From Caecitellus pseudoparvulus (lineage: Eukaryota; Bigyra: Bicosoecida), in assembly GCA_965644315.1 (NCBI GenBank), contig CBFFRQ010000068.1, positions 682,001 through 746,000 on the forward strand: a stretch of 64,000 nucleotides of DNA. Reading direction: 5' to 3'. Below, one piece after another: positions 1 to 12,005 of the stretch. Position 1 is the first letter of the stretch; every line of letters begins with the position of its first letter. The position numbers and the translations under genes were made by a program. A model generated the notes under the pieces. It did no database searches. It was not told the origin of the DNA and saw nothing but the letters and a program-made list of their open reading frames with translations.

Positions 1-108
1 GCTAAGTCTCCCTTCCCCTCTTTCAGTATCGCCCCGTGCGGCCCTCGGCCATCTGGCTTAGGGTGTTGCTTGGACTGGGCTCACGCTGGGCAGCGCATCG
101 GAAGCACC

Positions 109-1196
109 ATGGCAGCCCGTCGTGCCAGCCGCATGCGCAAGGAGTACCTGTACAGGAAGTCCCTGGAAGGAAAGGAAAAAGCGGAGTATGAGCGCAAGGT
201 GAAGATCCGCGAAGCCATGGCAGGTGAGGGAGAAAGCTCGTCCACGCGCAAGTCATGTTCCGCACCCACCAGAGCTCCCGCATTCTTCCTGTGCAGCTGG
301 CAAGGCTTTGCCCACTGAGAGCCGTGCCGATGCCCAAGGTCTTCTCCACGAAATTGAGCTTGAGGACGAGGCAACAGCAGCCCCAAAGGTGAGGCTTGGA
401 CAGCGCTTCTCTGCGGCGCATCGCCTGAGGTGTTTCGCTTGCGTTTCACACTCGACGCTTGTCGTTTCTCCACCCCTTGCAGACACACCTGGACGACGAG
501 TACGCGACAGCTGGCGCGATAGACCCAAAAATCTGCATTACCACAAGCCGTGACCCGTCGTCCCGCCTGAAGCGCTTCTCCAAGGAGATGGGCATCGTCA
601 TTCCGAATGCCACCAGACTGAACCGCGGCACAACCACCACTGAGGAGCTGGTGGATGCTGCGAGAAGGGCAGACTTCACGGACATTGTGTTGATCGCTGA
701 GACACGCGGTGAGCCTGATTCTCTCACCATCTGCCACCTGCCGTACGGCCCCACGGCCAGGTTCACCTTGAACAACACGGTGCTGCGTTCAGACCTCGAG
801 GGCGTGGCAGGGGGGATGCCTGCAGAGTACCCACACCTTATCTTCCACGGCTTTACTACCCCTCTCGGGCACCGAGTGTCGTCCATCTTGAAGTACATTT
901 TCCCCGTGCCCAAGCCTGACTCCAAGCGAGTTATCACCATGGCCAACGACAACGACTTTATCTCATTCCGCCACCACACGTACAGCATTGCAAAGGGCGA
1001 GGAAGACGCCGCAGCTGGCGCAGGTGCTGCAGCGGCACCGAAGAAGGGAGACGTGCAGCTGACGGAGGTGGGCCCTCGCTTTGACTTGCGAGCCTTCAAC
1101 ATCACGCTGGGCACGCTGGAGCAGCGCACAGCAGACGTGGAGTGGGCCCTGCGCCCGTTCATGAACACTTCGCGCAAGAAGTCTGCCTTGGGCTGA
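109..1196 (+). CDS. IMP4: U3 snoRNP protein IMP4 (Brix domain)
   Basis: IMP4 is a Brix-domain protein of the U3 snoRNP/SSU processome that acts in nucleolar 18S rRNA processing. Exons 109-223, 297-388 and 483-1196 join in phase to 306 residues, close to the usual length of about 290. The first exon carries the typical basic helical start (MAARRASRMRKEYLYRK). The third carries family hallmarks: DPKICITTSRDPSSRLK, the HLPYGPTARFTL stretch, SSILKYIFPVPK, ISFRHH and the C-terminal VGPRFDLR...LGTLEQ. Introns are 73 and 94 bp with GTGAGG donors. The second intron holds a tandem GTTTC...GCGTTTC element at 432-447. An AATGCA hexamer lies 41 bp after the stop. The start was chosen because it gives the conserved N-terminus. 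The family call is secure. Confidence 0.95.
432..447 (+). repeat. Dispersed element GTTTCGCTTGCGTTTC (copy 1)
   Basis: It lies in IMP4 intron 2 on the sense strand. It is 14/16 identical to the copy at 11971-11986 and 15/16 to that at 23936-23951. Confidence 0.7.
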
Positions 1197-1498
1197 GGGA
1201 ATTAGCTGAGTGTGTTGTCTCCATGCTGCTCATTGAAATGCACCGCTGTGCCTTTGCAGCCAACCGGCCTGAGAAGTGCGCTGTGGGCGAGCTGAACGAC
1301 GGACCCTTCAACAGTGCACTGCAACAATTCACTTCCTCCATTCGTTGCGGACTGGGGTGACGCTTGCCTAGCTCGCACAGCACGCTGCAGGCATTGAGCC
1401 GTTGCCGCTTGGGGAGCTGGCCAGGCAGCGTTTCCACAGGCGTTTCAGGCCGCTGGCACATTGCAGCTTCCCTCCGTGCCCCAGCGCCCCAAGACACC
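1197..1498. other. Intergenic gap IMP4-IFT144
   Basis: No gene is seen. This stretch holds the IMP4 3' flank (AATGCA at 1237-1242) and the IFT144 5' flank. Two GCGTTTC heptamers sit close together at 1429-1435 and 1441-1447, the same element found in introns and flanks elsewhere in the window. Confidence 0.6.
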
Positions 1499-4400
1499 AT
1501 GCCGCTGAAGCAGTTGTTCCAGATAGGGCCCCAGTTTCACGGCCATGGCCGGGCAAAGTTCGCCTGGCACCCTGCGGGGCTCCTGCTCGCGTCGGCAGGC
1601 AACAGCGGTTAGTGCAGGCGTGGCCATCGCCCGTCGGCGAAGGCGGCCTTCACTTGCTCCCTGGCTGCCTCACGCGCAGGCGTCTGCTCCATCTTCGACC
1701 GCAAAGGCAAGCAAGTGGCAGAGTTCGTGCTTGCGGAAAAGCGGCAAGTCGCTGACATTCAGTGGGACTGGGAGGGCGAGGTGAGCAGGCGGCGCAGGGT
1801 CTGGCCTGGTGGCTCCGCGACGCTGCAGGGGGCACCTCCCGGCGCTCCGCTCGCAGACGGTGGCCGTGATGCAGACTGGCTGTGACTCACTGACGCTGTG
1901 GAACTCCAGCTCCAAGGCCTCTCAGCAGCTGGAGACTGGGCTGAAGGGGCTGAGTTACATGTCCTGGAGCAAGACCGGCCCCCAACTCGTGGCGGGTGAC
2001 AGCAAGGGTGCCATCATGATGTACAACCGGGTCACGCGCAAGAAGACCAGCATCATGGGCAAGCACAGCGGGGCCATCACCTGCGGTGCCTGGAGCCGCA
2101 ACAACATCCTGGCCCTCGGCAGCACAGACCGCACAGTGAGCCTCACTGCCGCTGACGGCGAGATTCTCTCTGACGGCATCAGGCTGCGGGGCGTGCCAGT
2201 GGACATCGACTTCGCGCGGCAGAAAATCGACGGCAAGGCAGCCGACGGGCGCGGGGACACCACCGTCTCTGTGAACATGGGTGGCAAGCACTTGCTCCTG
2301 AACGACCTGGCCTTTCCTGACAAGCCAGTGGAGCTGGCATTCCAAGCAGGGTACGGCGCCATCGTGAAACACCAGTGGTTCGGAGAGGGCTACGTCGTGC
2401 TGGGCTTCGCAGATGGGCACGTGGTGGTGATTTCCACACACATGCAGGAGGTCAGCCGGGAGTTGTTCTCCGGGCACTTCCACTCGGACATCTTGCAAGA
2501 CATCGCCTACTCCGGCCCAGCAGCCAGGGTGGCGTCGGGGGGTGGCAACACCGTGAAGCTCGTGGACACGACCACCTGGAAGGAAGTGCGCGATGACATG
2601 ACGGTGCTGAACGCGGCCCATGGCGACATCGAGTCCCTGGCTTGGACCCCAGACGGGCAGATGCTCAGCGTGGCGACAGGGGGCGGGTACTTGTACACTT
2701 TCCTCGCCACGATGCCGTCTGTGTACGACCACTACGAGTCTCGCGTGGCCTTCATGTCTTCCCTGCAGGAGGTGTCCATCGTGGACACCTCCCGCCCAGC
2801 GGATGACCCCTCCGCCTCCGTGCGCATCACAGTGGGCGTGGAGCCGGCGTTCCTGGCCTTGGGCCCCAACCACGTCGCTGTGGGCATGAATGACACCGTC
2901 GAGTTTCATGCTCTGGACCTCTCAGGCTCCGCCAGTCGCACGTATGTGGGCGCCGTGGATGAGGTGAAGTTGGGTCCATACCATGCGGCTGTGCGGTCCA
3001 ATGGGCAGGTGCACCTGCATGCCATCGACAGCGCCCTGGTTGCCTCCAGGGGGCTCCCGGGTGCCGAAGGGGTGACTGTGCTCCCTCCCCCAGATGCCGC
3101 TGCGGCCGGGGCAGGGGCTTCTGGCGCCGTCACCTGCATCGCCATGACGCGCACATTCTTGTACTGGGGCACGTCCCAGGGCAGCATTGGGCTGTTCCAC
3201 ATGCCAGACTGGAGGCCTCTGGATGGCCACCCGTTCGTGCACCCTGAAGCGGGGCGTGGCGTGACTGCCATCTTCCCGAACGGCCCCGGCACCCGCGCGC
3301 TGGTTCTGGACACCGCCGGCTCCGCGGTGCTGTACAATCCCGTCAATGGACTGGTACTGAAGGTGCCGGATGTCCCCCCTGGCACCAAGAAGGCCATATG
3401 GGACAGCTCGGCGTGGGGCGTCTTTGCGCTGTCTGATGACAAGGCCCTGCGCCCATACTTGCACCTGCCCCTGACCATCACTGGGGCAGCTCTGAAGCCC
3501 CTAGGTCAAGCTGTGCTGGGGGAGGGCGGGCACCTGTCTGTGACGTCCAAGGATACCCCCCTTCCCGCCGGCACAGTGCCAACGAGCATGGCCGACGGTG
3601 TGTGCTTGTGTGCACCATCCAGCGGCTCTACGTCGACGGTGCAGCGAGTCACGCTGACATCACACCGAGCGCTGGGCACGGCTGGGCGAGTTGCAGATGG
3701 TCGCCTGCGGGAGATGCTGGCTGCCAGCCTTGCTTTGTATGACATGCAGGCCGCTTGGGCCCATGCGTACGCCCTGCAGGACACCAGCCTGTGGGTGGCA
3801 GTGGCCAACCGTGCCCTGGAGGTGCTGGACATCGACACAGCCATGCGCGTTTACCGAACGAAGGGTGACGTCGGCATGGTTGTGGCGCTGGAGGACATCG
3901 CCGCAGAGGAGGACCAAGCGCTGGTGGCGGGTCACGTGGCTGTCCTATTCGGCAACTTTGGCCTGGCCCAAGAGCTGTACCTGTCTTCGGGCCGCCCGAC
4001 GGCAGCCCTGTACATGCACCGCGACCTGCAGCAGTACGAGCAGGCAATGAAGTTGGCAGAGAGCCTGGCCCCTGACATCATTCCTGAGCTGTCTGTTGAG
4101 TACGGCAAGCAGCTAGAGTTCCAGGGCAAGTACGCAGATGCGCTGGGCATGTACCAACAAGCCAACTTGGGTCTGCCCACAGAAGGCTCGGGGGACGCAG
4201 CTGACATCGCGTCAGAGGCTGAGGCGCTTCTCGGCGCGGGAGGGGGCACGGCCGCCTTGGAAGCCAAGAAGCCAGCTGACACGGAAGTGCCTGATGAGCT
4301 GCCCCCCGCCAAGTCCAAGGTGGAGCGCCTGCGGCGGGCGGTGCACGACGGGACCACACGCACCCTGCTGCGCACGGGAGACCTGCGGCGGGGCATGAGC

Positions 4401-6158
4401 ATGGCAGACGAGGCCAAGTTTGCACACAAGGCGCTGTACAAGGAAGCAGGCATGATCCTGGAGGGCATCAAGCAGGTGCCGGAGGCGGCGAAGATGTACA
4501 CAAAGGCTGGTTTGGTGGACAAAGCCGTAGCCATGCTGCTGACTGCCAAGAGCTTCCGCGCTGCAGCCCCACTCATGCCCAAGGTGCGCGCAGCGCGGCT
4601 GCACGCGCAGTACGCCAAAGCCATGGAGGCATCTGGGGACTACAAGGCTGCCGCGGCTTCCTATGAGAAGGCTCGGGACCTGGACTCTGTCGTGCGGCTG
4701 CTGGTGGACCAGCTGGGCATGCAGGAACGTGCGGGCGCCATCGTGCGGCAGACGCGGTCTCCGCCTGCTGCCCTGCACCTCAGCCAGTACTGCCAGACTG
4801 TTGGAGACACGCGCGGTGCGATCGAGTTCTTGCTCATCGCGCAGAAGCCAGAGGAGGCCTTTGGCCTGGCCATGACCCACGACGAGATGGAGCTGTACGT
4901 CAGCGTCCTCACAGACTTCGGCCTGACCGTCACCACAGACGACTACGCCCGCATCGCTGGGTACTATGAGGGCAAGTCTGACTGGGCTGCAGCTGGGCGG
5001 TACTACGAAAAGGCTGAGGACTTGCGCAAGGCACTCATGTACTACCTCAAGTGTGGCACGGCGCAAGTGGACGCTGCCATCGCCCTGGTGGGAAGCGCCA
5101 AGCGCTCAGAGCACCCGCTTTCAGACGAGCTGACACACAGACTGCTGGATGACTTGACAGGCGAACGCAGCAGCGTGGTGCACGATCCCCGCTCCATCTT
5201 TAAGCTGTACCTGGCCCTGGGCAAGCACCGCCGTGCCGGTGAGACCGCGCTGGTCATCGCGCGGGCAGAGCAGACCAACGGCAAGTACAGCAAGGCCCAC
5301 GAAACCTTGTTTGAAAGCTACGGCATGCTGTCAGAGAACAGCGTGAAAGTGCCCGCAGAGATGGCTCGCTCGCTGGAGCTGCTGCATTCCTACACTCTGG
5401 TGAAGAAGCTGGTGGCGCTGGGAGACCACACCGGCGCGGCACACATGCTCAAGCGGGTGGTCGCCTCCATCTCACAGTTCGAGCGGCACACTGTGCAGGT
5501 CCTGACCAGTGCCGTCATCGAGTGCCAGCGTGCGGGCATGAAGCGCTCTTCGTTCCAATTCGCCTCTGCGCTCATGCGCCCTGAACACAGGGAGCACATC
5601 AAGCCTGAGTTCCGGCGCAAGATTGAGGCGCTGGTACGCCGGCCCAAGGACGAGGAGGCAGAGGTGGACTTGACTCCATGCCCGGTGTGTACCACTCGCA
5701 TCCCGGCCTATGCCCTGGACTGCCCCACCTGCCGCAGTCACCTTCCCTACTGCATCGTCTCCGGCAAGCATATGGTGCTGGAGGACTGGAGTTCCTGCCC
5801 GACGTGCTCTTGGCCCGCCCTGCACTCGGCCTTCGCAGCGTACCTGACCAAGCATGATGAGTGCCCCATGTGCTCCACGTCAGTGCCTGCGACAACAGTG
5901 ACGCTGGTGGAGGACCCTGCCGCCGAGTTGAAGCGGTGCATGGCCCTGGGGGAAGCGTCGGAGAGCGACTCTCCCGAAGCAGATGCCGACAGCGGCGCAG
6001 CAGCGGAGCAGGCGTCACCCCAGTCTCCATCACCAGGCGGGGAGGCCTATGACGCGGATGGAAAGACTGGGGAGGGCGAAGCTGAAGAGGGCGTTGCCAA
6101 GCGTCCCAAGCCTCAAGTGTCTGGCGCCGCCGCTGTGCTGGGTGCCATGGGGCTGTGA
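1499..6158 (+). CDS. IFT144: Intraflagellar transport protein IFT144 (WDR19)
   Basis: IFT144/WDR19 is a core subunit of IFT complex A, which drives retrograde transport in cilia and flagella. Exons 1499-1607, 1680-1780 and 1857-6158 join in phase to 1503 residues; animal WDR19 is about 1340. The N-terminal half is a WD40 pair with family-typical stretches such as GKHSGAITCGAWS, GFADGHVVVISTH and the VEPAFLALGPNHVAVGMN segment. The middle is a long TPR-like alpha-solenoid (about residues 700-1300). The C-terminus has paired CxxC zinc motifs (CPVC, CPTC, CPTC, CPMC, about 1345-1410), then a disordered acidic tail. It is the only ciliary gene recognised here and shows that the organism builds flagella. 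Its stop lies 17 bp from the stop of the convergent gene. Confidence 0.95.
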
Positions 6159-6159
6159 G

Positions 6160-6169
6160 AATGCATTCA
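6160..6169. terminator. Palindromic GAATGCATTC between convergent genes
   Basis: It fills most of the 17-bp gap between the stops of IFT144 and the SANT gene and presents AATGCA to both strands. A poly(A)-signal role is inference. Confidence 0.4.
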
Positions 6170-6175
6170 CGTTTG

Positions 6176-9100
6176 TCACATGAACAGGATGCCCTTCCCA
6201 AAGTCCTCCTCGCCACCTTGCTGCATGCCAAAGAGTTGCGCTGACGAGCCCCCGCCATCACTGTCCGTGTCCAAGTCTGCGAGCAGTCCACCAGGGCGTG
6301 CGTCGGCTCCTTTTGTTATGCTGTGGGTCTTGCTTTGTGCCGCCTGCCCTTCCAGCGCTGAAGGCGCAGTGCCAGCAGCAGATGCGCGCCGCGTTGAGGG
6401 TGAGCTGCGGCGCCCGCGACCCTCCTTGCCTTCGCCCGCGCCTGTGGGCCGAGAGGGGGTCACTGCTTCGTCAGGGCGGGGTGCGACGTGCGTTGTGTGC
6501 GGCAGCGCCCCGCCTTCCGCTCCCGCGTTCCCTCCTCTAGCCTTGCTGTCCCCGCGCTGGGCCGACATGGACGCAGAGCCCTTGCGTCCACGCTCGCCTG
6601 GACTCGCCCCCTCCCCTCTCCTCTCGTCTTCCTCCTCATCCTCCTCATCCACTTCCACCCTCCCCCCACTCACATGCACCTTGGCACCTGCGTGGCCTGC
6701 AAGTTCAGCCTCTGCGCGAGCGTCCTCGTCCACATCATACACGACGTGAGTCGTGCCTCCTGGAGACACCTCCCCCCGCAAGGTGATGCCTGCAGTGTCC
6801 TCACCCATCGTGCCGGAGGCAGCCTTTCTGCCCCGCCCAGGACGCCTGAGAGCGCCGCGCCGGGCTCCTCCATCGGCACTCCGTGTGCTTCCCCGTGCAG
6901 GTGCCTGGACACGAAAGGCGCCACGCTTGCGCTGGAGTGCGACAAGGTAGGCATCATTGACGTCGCGGTCAATGGAGCCAAGGAGGCCATGGGATGCAGA
7001 CGGCACACTGCCGGGAGTGGCTGCCGTAACTCGCGGGCGTGGGGTTTGCGCGTCCATGCCGGAGAAACTCACGTCAAAACTGCTGTCCAAGCCAGACAAA
7101 TTCAGCGGACCCACGCTCCCAGGTGTGCTGTGCCGGGTGGACTTCCGACGGCTGCTGCGACGACGGGCACTGGATCGAGGAGGGGGCCTGGCTGGGGTTT
7201 GCAGATGTGAAGGGGGCGAGGGCGTGCGCTTGTCCAGCGCCTGCTCAGACTGCACTGCCTCAACTGCAGCCACCCCACCTTCTCCGCCGTCCGCCCCACT
7301 CTGGGCTGTTGGCTCGATGCGGCCTGCGAGGGCAGGTTCACTAGCACCATGAGGTGCTTCGCTGGTCTGTGGGGTGCTCGCTTGCGCGCGGTGGGCAGGG
7401 GCTGTGGGCTGGTTAGAATGCACCCCCGCTTCATCTTGCGCCTCTGCTTCACGTGGAGAAGCATCCTCTTGGCTTGCAAATGCCCGGCCGCTGCGTGTGG
7501 CACCGGCCGTCACGCTGGCAGGCGAGTGGGGGCTGCTCCCCTCCACCTCACGCTCAGCTTGGGCCCGGGCAGCTGCTGCTACTTCACCTGACAACTGCAT
7601 GCTGTCCCACCCGCGCCGCGTGTGGCGCGCGCCCGCGCTCCCCTCGCCCGAGGTGGCCTTTTCCACAGCTGGCTGCGCGAAGATGTCCGGGTGGGCTGCC
7701 CCTTCCTGCGCCTTCACTGCCTCGCGGAGAGCTCGCACCTGTTTCCGCCGCTTCAGGGTGCCTTTGCCGCCCAGACCTCCCGCCATGACTTGGCTCACAG
7801 TGAGGGGCGCTTTCTTGGGCGATGGCGCCTCTGCAGACCGCCCTCGTTGTGCCCGTCGCCGGGTTGAAGGCAAGGCTTGACCGGACAGGGGCGTGGGCTC
7901 CTGCCTCACAGACAGCGTCGTGCCCTTCCCTTTGTCCAGCATATGTTCGTCTGGCTTGTCCGCACCCTCATCATCGCTGGACTTGGCTTGCTCAGTGCCA
8001 GCAGGTCCCTGTGCTGCGCCAACTGGCGAAGACTCAGCTGGGGTCGCAGCGGGGGAGGCCGCAGCGGGGCGGGACTCCCTCCCGCCCTCTGCAGGTGCCT
8101 CGCTGGCCGCAGCAGCGCCCCGAGCCTCCTCCCAGGCACGGCGGCACTGTTCCGCGGTCCAGTCGCCTGAACCAAGCGACCGCATCTGCCGGGCTATTCC
8201 ACGCCAGAAGTTGGGTGTGTCGTTTGGCATGCTGTCCACCAGGATGAGCAGCTGCGGAACCTCTCGCGGCCAGGCGATGTCATACGCAGTGTCGCTGTGC
8301 AGGTTGCCAGGGAGTTTCGCAGCGGCAGAGCGCCTTGTGCGCCGTGTCGTAGGTGTCCCACCACTGTGCCCTGCCGGGTCCTTTGTGCTTGGCTCCCATG
8401 AGGCTTCCTCCGCGCCAGCTGCGCCGCGGGGGCGCTTCGACCGTGATGGCCGCATGCCGCGAGCCGCCCCGCCAGACTTCGCTGCGCGCGTGATGCGGGG
8501 ACGCCCCTTGCTGCTGGCCCGTGGTGTGTCCGGGCGCCGAGGTCGCTTGCGCTGCTTCGGTGATGGGGGAGCCTTGGCACGACGGCGTGGGCTTCCATCC
8601 CCCTGGCGCGGGGGGGGTGGGGTGGGTGTGTCTGGGGACGCGGGCGGGTCGGGAGGCGCCAGACCGAACAGCCCCAGCAGACCGCTGGAAGGCGCAGGGG
8701 ACGCAGGCAGTGCGCGCTTGCCCCTGCGCTGCCTCGGCTGAGTCCTTGGCGCTGTGAGCGGGCGGGATGGCTGCGATGCACGGGCCCTGGGTGCAGAGGA
8801 AGCCCGGCGGGAAGCAGTGGACGTGGGCACCCCGCCCAGCGCCCAGGCTGCGAGGCCCGTCAACAGGGGGGCGCCAGGCGCTGGTGAGGCTCCTGTGCCT
8901 GCTTCCGGGGAGGACGGCGGGGAGGACTGGCTTGCTGCGGATGACGCCTCCCCGCCCTGCTCACCATCCGATTCAGAATCGGGCTCAGTGGCGTGGGGAG
9001 AGGCCTGGGGAGTGAGTGGCACCCGCTGCCGCACGGCAACTGGCGAAGCAGGGGACGCAGACCCACGGGATGAGAGAGCTGCCAGCCCCGACACAGCCGA

Positions 9101-10408
9101 CAATCGGCGAGTGGGGGGGGGAGTGGAGCTGGAGGAAAGGATGGTCGTGTCGGCACGGGCACCGTCGGGGGAGGTGTGGGGGGCCGCGCGGTGTGCAGTA
9201 CGGTGGCCGGTGCTGGAGGAAAGTATGGTCGTGTTGGCATCCCCGCCTGGTGGGGGAGTGTGCGGCGCCCCGCGCGAGGTGGCGGCACGCAGCGCCTCCA
9301 CGGCAGCAAGCGCGTTTGCAGCAGCAGTGGAGGCCGCAGCTGCCTGTGCTTTGGCCTCTGCCGCCTCTCTGCGCAGCTGGGCGTTCTGCAGCGCCATAGC
9401 TGCCAGTGGGGACACCACGTGTGGGGGCAGAGTGGCAGGGGAGGGCGCTGGGGCAGGCCAGGCATGGGAGAATGCCTGGTGGTCTGCCTGGGGCGTGGAG
9501 CTGGCGGCACTGTGTCGCCTCAGGCGGGCCACCAGGGCCTGCGTGCTGGCATCGCTGGACGGTCGGGGGCGGTGTATGCTTGTGTTCAGGTTGGGCGTGG
9601 AGGCGCCCCCAGACACAGTGCTGAAATGCGACCGGGACAAACTGGCAGCAGAGGGTGCAGCACTTGCAGGCAGTGTGGAGGGCAGGGATGACAGCAGGGC
9701 TGCCATGCGGTTGGGCGCCGAGGGTGTGGAGGTAGGCGTGTGACCGCCCGCGTACGGCGCCCGGCCTGAAGTCGGCATGGGGGAGGCAGCCACGACAGCC
9801 GCAACCCGTGCATCAAGCCGGTGTTGCAGTGGCGTCTGCAGTGTCTGTGTGGCTGGAGACAGGATGGTGTGCAGGCTGCCTGCCGCTGCGCTGCTGGCGA
9901 CAGAGGTCGCTGGGGTGCTTGTTGCCTGCGCCGCCTGCCGCATGCGCATGACGGTGGGGACAGGGGACGCAGCGTACATGGCATCAAAGCGCGCCTGCAG
10001 CTGAGACGTCACAGTGGAAGGCGTGTGTCCTGACGTCACAGAGCGTGGAGCAGGGGACGGAGCAGGGGACGGAGCGGGGGACGGAGCGGGGCGTGCATCC
10101 TGTGCACTGCCGTTGCCTGGCGTGGAGGCAGCGCGATGCAGGGCACTCTGCGCAGCCCGTGCCTGCCTTGCTGGCGGGACCACGACAAGTGGCGAGGCAC
10201 TGCTGATACTCGCAAGTGATGATATCCCACCTCGGTACACATACGGCGTCGTCGTGCCCCTGCAGCAGCACCAGCAGGGCGTGGTGTGTCACGTGCCGGC
10301 GCCTGGCTGAAAACGGCACTGCATCGCTCACCCTGTGCGCCTCCGCTTGGCGCTTGAGGAAGAAGGCGGAGACACGAAAGAGCCCAGTCCTGAGTACGGT
10401 GATGCCAT
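6176..10408 (-). CDS. SANT/Myb-domain chromatin protein, possible M18BP1/KNL2
   Basis: Exons 10332-10408 and 6176-10259 (minus strand) join in phase to 1386 residues. The short first exon supplies the start and a nuclear-localisation-like AKRRRT; the long exon alone would have no ATG start. Most of the protein is low-complexity Ser/Pro/Ala/Arg sequence. The one clear fold is a SANT/Myb repeat at about residues 685-740 (W, then FWRGIARQM, then WTAEQCRRAWEEA). About 120 residues later comes KGTLKRRKQVRALREA, which resembles the GTLKRK motif I recall after the SANT domain of the CENP-A licensing factor M18BP1/KNL2. A possible C-terminal motif is DRDVNDAYLVALQRKRG. I do not see a SANTA domain. 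A different SANT protein is possible. The SANT domain is fairly sure, the family tentative. Confidence 0.6.
10047..10091. repeat. 12-bp minisatellite in coding sequence
   Basis: Three and three-quarter tandem copies of GGAGCAGGGGAC (third and fourth copies with G for A). On the minus strand they encode repeated PAPS units near the N-terminus of the SANT-domain protein, so the array changes protein length by four residues per unit without breaking the frame. Confidence 0.85.
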
Positions 10409-10887
10409 GTTTGGGCAGCCACTTGGCCCCTCTGACCAGCGAGCTTGCCCTGTGCAGCGCACACGGTGTGTCAAGTCCAGACACAGACACTGGTGTTGCC
10501 TGGCCCGCAGGTAACCTGGCCCTGCCCTGACAGCAGCAGCCACGGCCGCTTCTGTGCATGCCCAGGAAACTGTAGCTTTGTCAGTGCCTTTGCTATGTGC
10601 CATTCACCTTGACTTCACACGGGGTGGCTTGCCTGCCCCCCACCTGCCTGCCAAATCGTGCAGCCTGGCTCTGCGCTCCAGCGGCTGAGGCCTTGCGATT
10701 CCCCCCCCCCACGCCTGCGCACGCACAACTGTAAAGTCCCGAGCAGACACAATCTACCCGCCTCATCGTCATTCCCGCTACCCCGCCCCAGTGACTCTTC
10801 CTTCAGTATTGTATAGGTGCACAGGCCGGCCTCAAGTACGGTTTCGGTGTACGCCCGTGCTTTGCCAAGGGACGCTGCCACACGACC
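10409..10887. other. Divergent promoter gap
   Basis: No gene is seen between the start of the SANT-domain gene (leftward) and the exosome gene (rightward). The gap contains a run of cytosines near 10700 and no ORF with recognisable similarity. It presumably carries both promoters. Confidence 0.5.
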
Positions 10888-11827
10888 ATGAGCACTGCGA
10901 AGGAACACCAGTATGAAGTAACTGCCTGGCCAGGTGCAGAGAGCAGTTCAACAGGCGCAGCCGCTCAAGGGAGCTCCGCTGCAGGTGGCCTTCGGGGTGA
11001 TCGCCCAGCCTCCAACTTCCGCACTCCGCGTAAGCACAGTGGCGCCAGTTTGCAGCTGCAGGAGCGTGCCCATGGGCACGAACTGAATGGTTTCTCTACT
11101 GTTGCAGGATTTGCCTGCGGCACGTCTCTTCAGGCGGACGGATCGTCAACAGTGCATTTGGGAGACACGAAGGTCGTCGCAGTCGTGTGAGTTGGGAACG
11201 CACCTGGCGCACCATCCCAGCCCCCGCCACCCACCGCCGCACTTGCCTTTGCACAGACATGGGCCCCGAGAACCAACCCGGGGGGGTGGTGGCTTTTCCT
11301 CCAAGGGCGTCCTGTCGTGTGACGTGAAGTTCAGCCCTGCCTCGGGCGCAGCGTACCCTCTCGGTCACGGGCGAGGGCAGACGCCTGCCGAGGCCAATGC
11401 CAGTGATGCGGTGCTGCAGGCACTGCTGCCGGCTGTGCGGGTGTCCGCCTACCCCAAGTCTGCCATTGACATCACCGTCACGGTTCTGCAGGACGACGGC
11501 GGAGCTGTGGACGCCTGCATCGCAGCTGCCTCCTTGGCCCTGGCCCACGCTGGCATCCAGTGCCACGGCCTGGTGGCAGCTGCTACCGTCGGCGAGTTGC
11601 CTGCGCCCGCTAGCGGGCTGTGCGTGGACCTGACAGCTGGGGAGGAGGCGGCTGCTACCAACAAGTGCAGCGTGGCCATGATGCCCAGCACAGGGCACGT
11701 CACGAGCATCAGGCAAGTGGGAGAGCTGGCACCGGATGCCCTCACGCCTGCCCTGGCCACTGCCGCGCAGGCGGCTGGGCTGTTGCACTCCCTTATGCGC
11801 GAAGCGCTGTTGGCCTGCATGGAGTGA
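10888..11827 (+). CDS. RNase PH-domain subunit of the RNA exosome (MTR3/RRP41/RRP46 type)
   Basis: This is a ring subunit of the eukaryotic exosome, which degrades and trims RNA 3'-5'. Exons 10888-11029, 11108-11186 and 11257-11827 join in phase to 263 residues. Across the junctions the sequence reads LQADGSSTVHLGDTKVVAVV and then HGPREP, the family core of the form ADGS...G.TKV...V.GP. This is followed by YPKSAIDITVTVLQDDGG and a helix of the ASLALAHAGI type. The subunit identity is not settled. The HGPRE and KGVLSCDVKF region looks most like MTR3, but RRP41 and RRP46 remain possible. Introns are 78 and 70 bp. It has the length of a single RNase PH-fold subunit, without S1 or KH extensions. 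Confidence 0.85.
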
Positions 11828-11970
11828 GGGGGGCAGGTTTGCCTCTCAGCCATGCAGCACTTCACGCGAGCAAAATTCACCACACAATGCCATGCCTTTC
11901 ACTGCATGGAATCAACTTGCAGCGCTCAGTTGCAAATTCTCCGCGTGCAGGTTCCCAGGGAAGCTGCGTC

Positions 11971-11986
11971 GTTTCACTCGCGTTTC
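11971..11986 (+). repeat. Dispersed element GTTTCACTCGCGTTTC (copy 2)
   Basis: It lies 20 bp upstream of the acid phosphatase start and is followed by GCAG, so it may be the 3' end of a 5'-UTR intron. Confidence 0.65.
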
Positions 11987-12005
11987 GCAGCACGAGCCAA
12001 CCAGC

